A DNA stretch of 64,000 nucleotides from Gaeumannomyces sp. JS-464. Its lineage: Eukaryota > Ascomycota > Sordariomycetes > Magnaporthales > Magnaporthaceae. How positions within the stretch are numbered: the stretch's first letter is position 1; each line of letters starts with the position of its first letter. A program made the translations under genes and the position numbers. Positions 59,512 through 64,000 of the stretch are shown here, piece by piece. The stretch spans positions 3,410,001 to 3,474,000 of the forward strand of contig NGZR01000004.1 in assembly GCA_002197995.1 (NCBI GenBank), written 5' to 3'. The notes under the pieces were generated by a model. That model was not told where the DNA came from. It saw only the letters and a list, made by a program, of their open reading frames with translations, and ran no database searches.

Positions 59512-61063
59512 TATTTGGAAGAGGATATGAGAGAAAGCGCAAAGTGAAAAGGGAAAGACAATGCAGTGGTGAAGCTGTTCAATTCGGGGAACAGAAAAGT
59601 GAAGGCGGCGGGGATGGTTTCGTGGTCTGGATGGACTGGGGGTATCTATCGCGTGTGGTGGCCTGCCAAATATCCCAGGCGCTTTAATTCCGCTGAATTG
59701 AGGCCACGATTTTCCTTCACAAGCCTCCTGCGCCAGGGGCCCACCGAGCTCGAGCCATCCTTTTGACCAATTCATGGGGTCCCCGGCCCACATGCCATGT
59801 GGAGAAGGGGGGTATGTACTAATCAAGAGGTGAAGGACAGATCAGCCGCTTAAACGCATGAGCGACTGGAACCTCGGATCTCTCCATACCTCACAGGGAT
59901 CATAAACGTTATGTCTTGGAGTGCGTTCCGCGCAAAATAGGTAGATATGTTCGTGAACCCTGAGAAATGTACCGCCCGGATTTCGATATCATAGCCCATT
60001 GAGGCCTAGAGGGATAACAGGCCAGTGCTGCGTCAGAAAGTCTCGACGAGGGACGAAAACAAAAGGAGGCCATGTTTCCACTCTGTAAAATATAAACGAG
60101 ATTTACAACGTTGGTTGCTAAGATCGCATGGCTTTCTCCTCCATAATTTATGGGCAGAACTGTCCTCTGTTATTGATCCAGGCATAGAATGGGGTGGGGA
60201 GGTCTCCTCCGTGCATCATCCCAGGGCGTGAGGTGTGCCGTGCCGCCAGCCCAGTCTGCCTGCAGAATATCTGGTCGTTACATGCGACTATCTTGCCTCC
60301 GGTCGCCTTCTTCTCCTGCCCTTCGGCTCGCCCGTCATCACTCTCAACTCACTCTCCGTTCTTTGTTACAACCAACTAGAAACATGACGCTGAGAAGTGG
60401 CGCCCGAATCAAGAAGACCAAGGGAAAAAAAAAAAAACGAGTCAAAGCCAAAAAGGGGTGGACGAAGTCTTAAGAACAGAGGAAAACGACAAATTCCCGA
60501 GCATGGAAATCCCTTCCAGAAAAGAACCCGCCTTGACTTTGTATATGTGATGCGACATATTATCAATCGAGGGACCCCATCCCGTTTTGTGCCCAGCATC
60601 GCCATCAATAGCAAGGAAATCCAGGCCCACACTTGGAGGTGGCTGAGGAGGCCTGGTCCCTGGCTCAAACATCCCACATTTTGCTCAGCCAAAAGAAAAG
60701 GGAGAAAACGAGAAAAAAGAGGGGGAAGAGAAGAGAGAAGTAGGCCCAAACTGTTAGCTCCATGCTCGATTTGACCAAGGGCAGTCAGGCTCGATTCGGG
60801 CTTCAGTGCCCGGCTCTGCCGCCCCTCCAAGCCGCTGGACCGCTCTAGAAGCTGTCGTGATATGTATAGGATATTAAACAGTAGAGCATTTACACGGCAA
60901 CCAGCAATATCGTCCAAACGCCTTCCGCTATGAGGGACAAGTTCTGAAATCTGCTGCAATAGAAGAGACTGGGGTTGTTGCGATGTGCTGACAGCAGGAA
61001 ATAAAAGACTGTAGAAAAAGATTATAGGGGGAGAGCGACAAAGGAAAAAAGGCTGTGAGAGCC
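59512..61063. other. Intergenic, Sec61-beta promoter and Psr1-type gene 3' flank
   Basis: About 1.55 kb. The only candidate gene is the basic micro-ORF at 60384-60473, listed separately. The long minus ORF 60366-61067 is a run-on without coding features. Confidence 0.5.
60384..60473 (+). CDS. Candidate 29-aa basic micro-ORF
   Basis: The ATG stands in a good fungal start context (AAACATGAC). It follows an 80-bp CT-rich tract (about 60300-60370) that looks like a core promoter and leader. The peptide MTLRSGARIKKTKGKKKKRV is followed by KAKKGWTKS and is about half Lys/Arg. I know no family for it. It is not ribosomal protein eL41, which has a different Arg-rich sequence. It could equally be chance. 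Confidence 0.2.
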   Translation: MTLRSGARIKKTKGKKKKRVKAKKGWTKS

Positions 61064-62724
61064 TCAAAGAGTGACATCAAGAACCAAGCTAACGTCCTGT
61101 ACGTTGGAGCCAGCCAGGTCCTCAAGAACGGGTATCAAGTCTAGTAGTTCGTTGTCGTGTGCGTCCGAAAACCAACTGCTGATGGGAACAGCGTGCTGGG
61201 GGTGGAAAATATACGACGTAGGCGAGTTGTCGATAATAATGGTGTCTTTCAGGTCCCTGCCAACCTGGGACAAATCCTTGACGTAGTTGCCCTGGTGGTT
61301 GTAGCAGCTCTCCCTGAAGAGCCTGTGGTGGACAACCTTGTGGATGTCAAGCTGGTCGAGGAGCGGATCGCCATACTGTAGAGAAAAGAGTTGTTAGGGT
61401 TGGTCACGATACGCAATGAGGTAACCGAGGCTTCATACCTTGGACACCGATGCGGTGAACACGACTACTTCGTAAAGCTCGCCGACTCGCTTCATGAACT
61501 GATCAACTCCTGGGCGCTTGATCACATAGACGTTGTGATAATTGCCCTCGATTTCCACGGGTATAGTGAAATCGGCTTGGTGGAGAATCTGCAAGATGGT
61601 CCGAGTTAGAAATCAGCAGGCAGTGAGAGTGGCGACTCAGGGCTTCCAGAACCACATTACCTTGAAAGAACTGTGCACCAGAGTCTCGTCAAGATCGAGG
61701 ACGAGGCACTTCTTGCCCTTAAACTGGGGCTGGATTGGGGGAGAAGGAACTTCTGTTCGGGTTGCTGCGGCGGCGCGGGGACCACAACAATCTCAGTGTT
61801 TGTAACCGAGTTATCAGAGGCGCCCGTTCCAGGGATCGGTCCTGGAGGCGGAGGAGGCAGCTTCTGGGGTAGTTCGTCGGCGTTTTTCTGGGGTATCGGA
61901 GCCTGGGACGACTCTTCGTCTTGCATCTCCACATCGCCATCGTCGTCTTGTGGAGGCGGCTGGGAGGCACCAGCACCGGCGGTCGGCTTCGGAGCACCCG
62001 CATCGAGTGGGCGAGGCGGATCGACAGTCACCACGGGAGCGGCGCTGCCAGACTGTGTAGCCTGCTTGGCTTCCGTGTCTCGGTCACCAACGGTGGACTG
62101 GTCATGATTAGTCGAGGCAGAGGCGCGCTTCGTCCTGGACGAGTCGGAGTTGCTCTGGGTCGGCTGCGTCTGCTCCTTCTCGTAAAGTTGTGTCTTGCTC
62201 GAGCCGGGTTGCTCAGACGGAGTCGCTGTCCTCCGGCTGGCCGTCGCGGGACGGGTGGGGATCTTCTCGACCTTGTGGCTCGGGAGCGGGTGGTCGCCAT
62301 TCTCGAGTGCGTTCGCGCTATCGGGCACACCGCAACAACCAAAAAGCGAAAGCAGTCCGCCCTTCTTGCGCTTCGGGGTCGGGACGGCAGGCGAGCTCGG
62401 CTGAGAGTTGGCCGGGGTGTTTGTCTGGCTGCTGACGACAGCAGAGTGGTTGCTGGATGCGCTTCCATTGCGCCGGCGGCCGAAGTTGCTCCCCTTCGAT
62501 TCCTTCGACTGCCCATCCACGCTGTCTCTAGGGTCGCTGGCGGTCGCGCCACTCAGACCAGTTGCCGTCGGGGACGGCTGGATTCTTTGCGACGACGACC
62601 TTGAAGGAACGTGCAGAAGCCCCCTCCCCTTCTTCGCGCCCGTCCCGTCCTCGGGGGCAAGCATATCTTTTTCCTTTGAGCCTTGTGCTGGTGCTGGTGT
62701 CTTGACTGGTGTGTCGCGAGACAT
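61064..62724 (-). CDS. PSR1: FCP1/NIF-type HAD phosphatase, Psr1/Psr2-like
   Basis: Ser/Thr phosphatase of the FCP1-like HAD group. Yeast Psr1 and Psr2 sit at the plasma membrane and act in sodium and general stress responses. The catalytic DxDxT motif is [15 protein letters not shown]. Then come [60 protein letters not shown] and [20 protein letters not shown], ending in a conserved acidic stretch with [20 protein letters not shown]. The N-terminal 330 residues are disordered. [15 protein letters not shown] segment could be palmitoylated, as in Psr1. Introns are 61589-61660 and 61376-61438 in plus coordinates. One G is missing near 61750. With it exon 1 is exactly 355 codons and the protein is 509 aa. 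Nem1 is the alternative, but the Cys pair and lack of membrane helices favour Psr1. Confidence 0.9.
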
Positions 62725-64000
62725 TTCAGGTGTGCCTGCTGAATTGAATGGCGGTGGCGGTTAGAGCCTGGGTCGGATTCTGGCAGCGAAGCCAGAGAAG
62801 CAAACAAGGAAGAGAGGAAGTGGAAGGACAATGCTGGAGAAAGCCACTAAAAGGATACAAGAAGTGAAAAAGGAAAAAGAAAAAAAAAAAGAAAGAAAAG
62901 AAGGGAAAAATATAGTCAAGAAAAGCGAGATAACAGGGATGCGAAAAGAATTGAAATGGCTTCGCAGTCTTCTCGCGGCAAACAGGGGACTTGTGCTGGC
63001 AACTTGGAATGACGAGAGCCGCCGGGCGGTAAAGCTGCTGACGGTAGCCGCCAGACTTGTCCTCAGGCGCGCCGAAGAGTCTCGAGCGATCGATGCGGAC
63101 GAATGCGCGCCTTTGGGAGGGACGAGAGAAGGAGAGGACGAAGCGAGCAGGAGAAGAGACGATTGAGTCGCGTCCGCGGTGGGTTGGGGAAGGTCGCGCA
63201 CTGACAAAGTCACTCACCCTAATGAGTCTTGGGCAGGTCGAAGGCCTGGGCAGGCCCCTTGCTTTCTCCCGTGGAGCGTTGTTGGGGACCCTGGCAGCTG
63301 CCGAAGTGGGTGCGCACGCTCGGCGAGGCGACGGGCTGGTGGCAACGGCGAGCGAGATAAAATCAGATAAAATGGAAAAGAAGAGAACGCCGAGCAGCGA
63401 GTCTGTCCAGACGGTCCTGGCGTCGCGTCGTCGCCGTGCGGGAGGAAGGCGGTCGGAGCAAAAGGAGGCTGGGCAAGGGGACGGGCTCGAGCAGAAGCAG
63501 AGAGAGGACGGGGTGCGGCTGGCAAGCAAGCACAGGTCAGGCCAAAAGTCGGGATGAAAGAGGGGGAACCAAGGGGCCCGGCTGGAAGAGAAGGGGTCTC
63601 AAAACGGGGGAGTGCTCTTTTTTGCTCTTGCGATGCAGAATTGAGAAATAAAGTCTAGAAGCGACAGCGAAAAGAATGCCAGATGCAGGCGGCCGCTGGA
63701 GAAGAGGAGGCGAGAACGGAGGAGGATGGGCGTGGGAGCGGCCGGGGCGTCGGGAGGCTGAAGAAGTCACTGGGTTTGTCAAGCGAGATGATTTGCACTC
63801 GACTTTAAGACGGGCGGCCCAGAGGGAGAGGCAGGACGGCGCGACACAGGCAGAGCAGATGGGACCCTGGGCCTGGGGAACAGAAATCCGAATTGCGGTC
63901 GGGCTGGGGTGGATGGATTCCGCAGGTGTGAGTGGGTTCTCCTGCTGAGATCAAATTACCCAGGCTAATGAGCCGCCCCAACCAGGCCGGCCCCCTCCCC
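62725..64000. promoter_or_regulatory. Upstream region of the Psr1-like gene
   Basis: About 1.28 kb to the window end. It has an A-rich tract at 62868-62912 and no supported ORF. It probably contains the promoter and a long 5' leader. Confidence 0.5.

Noticed and set aside
60366..61067. A 233-codon minus ORF next to the Psr1-like gene
   Set aside because: Hydrophobic and Phe/Ser-rich in an irregular way, without a domain. It overlaps only the 3' flank of the neighbouring gene.

Overview
The window is nuclear DNA of a filamentous ascomycete (Pezizomycotina), most likely a Sordariomycete. The coding parts are GC-rich. Introns are short (about 60-160 bp) with GT-AG ends and CTAAC-like branch sites. 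Proteins such as Sec61-beta, Msb1, Cdc1 and a PA14-type GH3 beta-glucosidase read like Sordariomycete orthologues. I see no rRNA, convincing tRNA, CRISPR array or transposon.

Layout, left to right. 1-1407: 3' part of a low-complexity fungal protein cut by the window edge. 2171-3275: DUF4336 metallo-beta-lactamase-like protein. 3729-5491: mitochondrial GatA. 6037-6831 (-): splicing factor PRP38, divergent from a 152-aa single-pass protein (7276-7810). 8134-9785 (-): Pof7/Hrt3-type F-box protein. 10479 to about 13550 (-): GH3 beta-glucosidase. 15566-17241: CDF zinc transporter. 18391-21833 (-): Msb1-like morphogenesis protein. 25143-26328 (-): uracil-DNA glycosylase. 27446-28916 (-): Mtm1-type mitochondrial carrier. 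30183-32432: Cdc1-like GPI remodelling phosphatase. 33421-36603 (-): large disordered protein with a Cys-rich C-terminus. 39818-42386 (-): DHA2 MFS transporter. 44088-48160 (-): UDP-glycosyltransferase carrying ubiquitin-interacting motifs. 50073-53592 (-): fungal AAA ATPase. 54659-57032: STAND-like protein without a visible P-loop. 57428-58150 (-): possible gene relic. 58752-59511 (-): Sec61-beta, whose first exon is only the start codon. 61064-62724 (-): Psr1/Nem1-type phosphatase. The rest is promoter, 3' flank and three gene-poor stretches of about 2-3.3 kb.

Most genes are unrelated housekeeping functions: translation in mitochondria, splicing, DNA repair, secretion, ubiquitin, metal homeostasis and GPI anchors. 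I see no biosynthetic cluster or operon-like system. The accessory-looking part is 44-58 kb, where the UIM glycosyltransferase, the AAA ATPase with an in-frame stop, the STAND-like protein and a decayed relic lie together.

A striking property is the number of reading-frame breaks inside otherwise well-conserved genes (about 28). Most look like one missing base, often in a short homopolymer, which points to assembly error rather than to pseudogenes. CDS spans below therefore give gene extents. Several of them cannot be translated without allowing for these breaks. PRP38, Msb1, Sec61-beta and the 152-aa protein are fully open.
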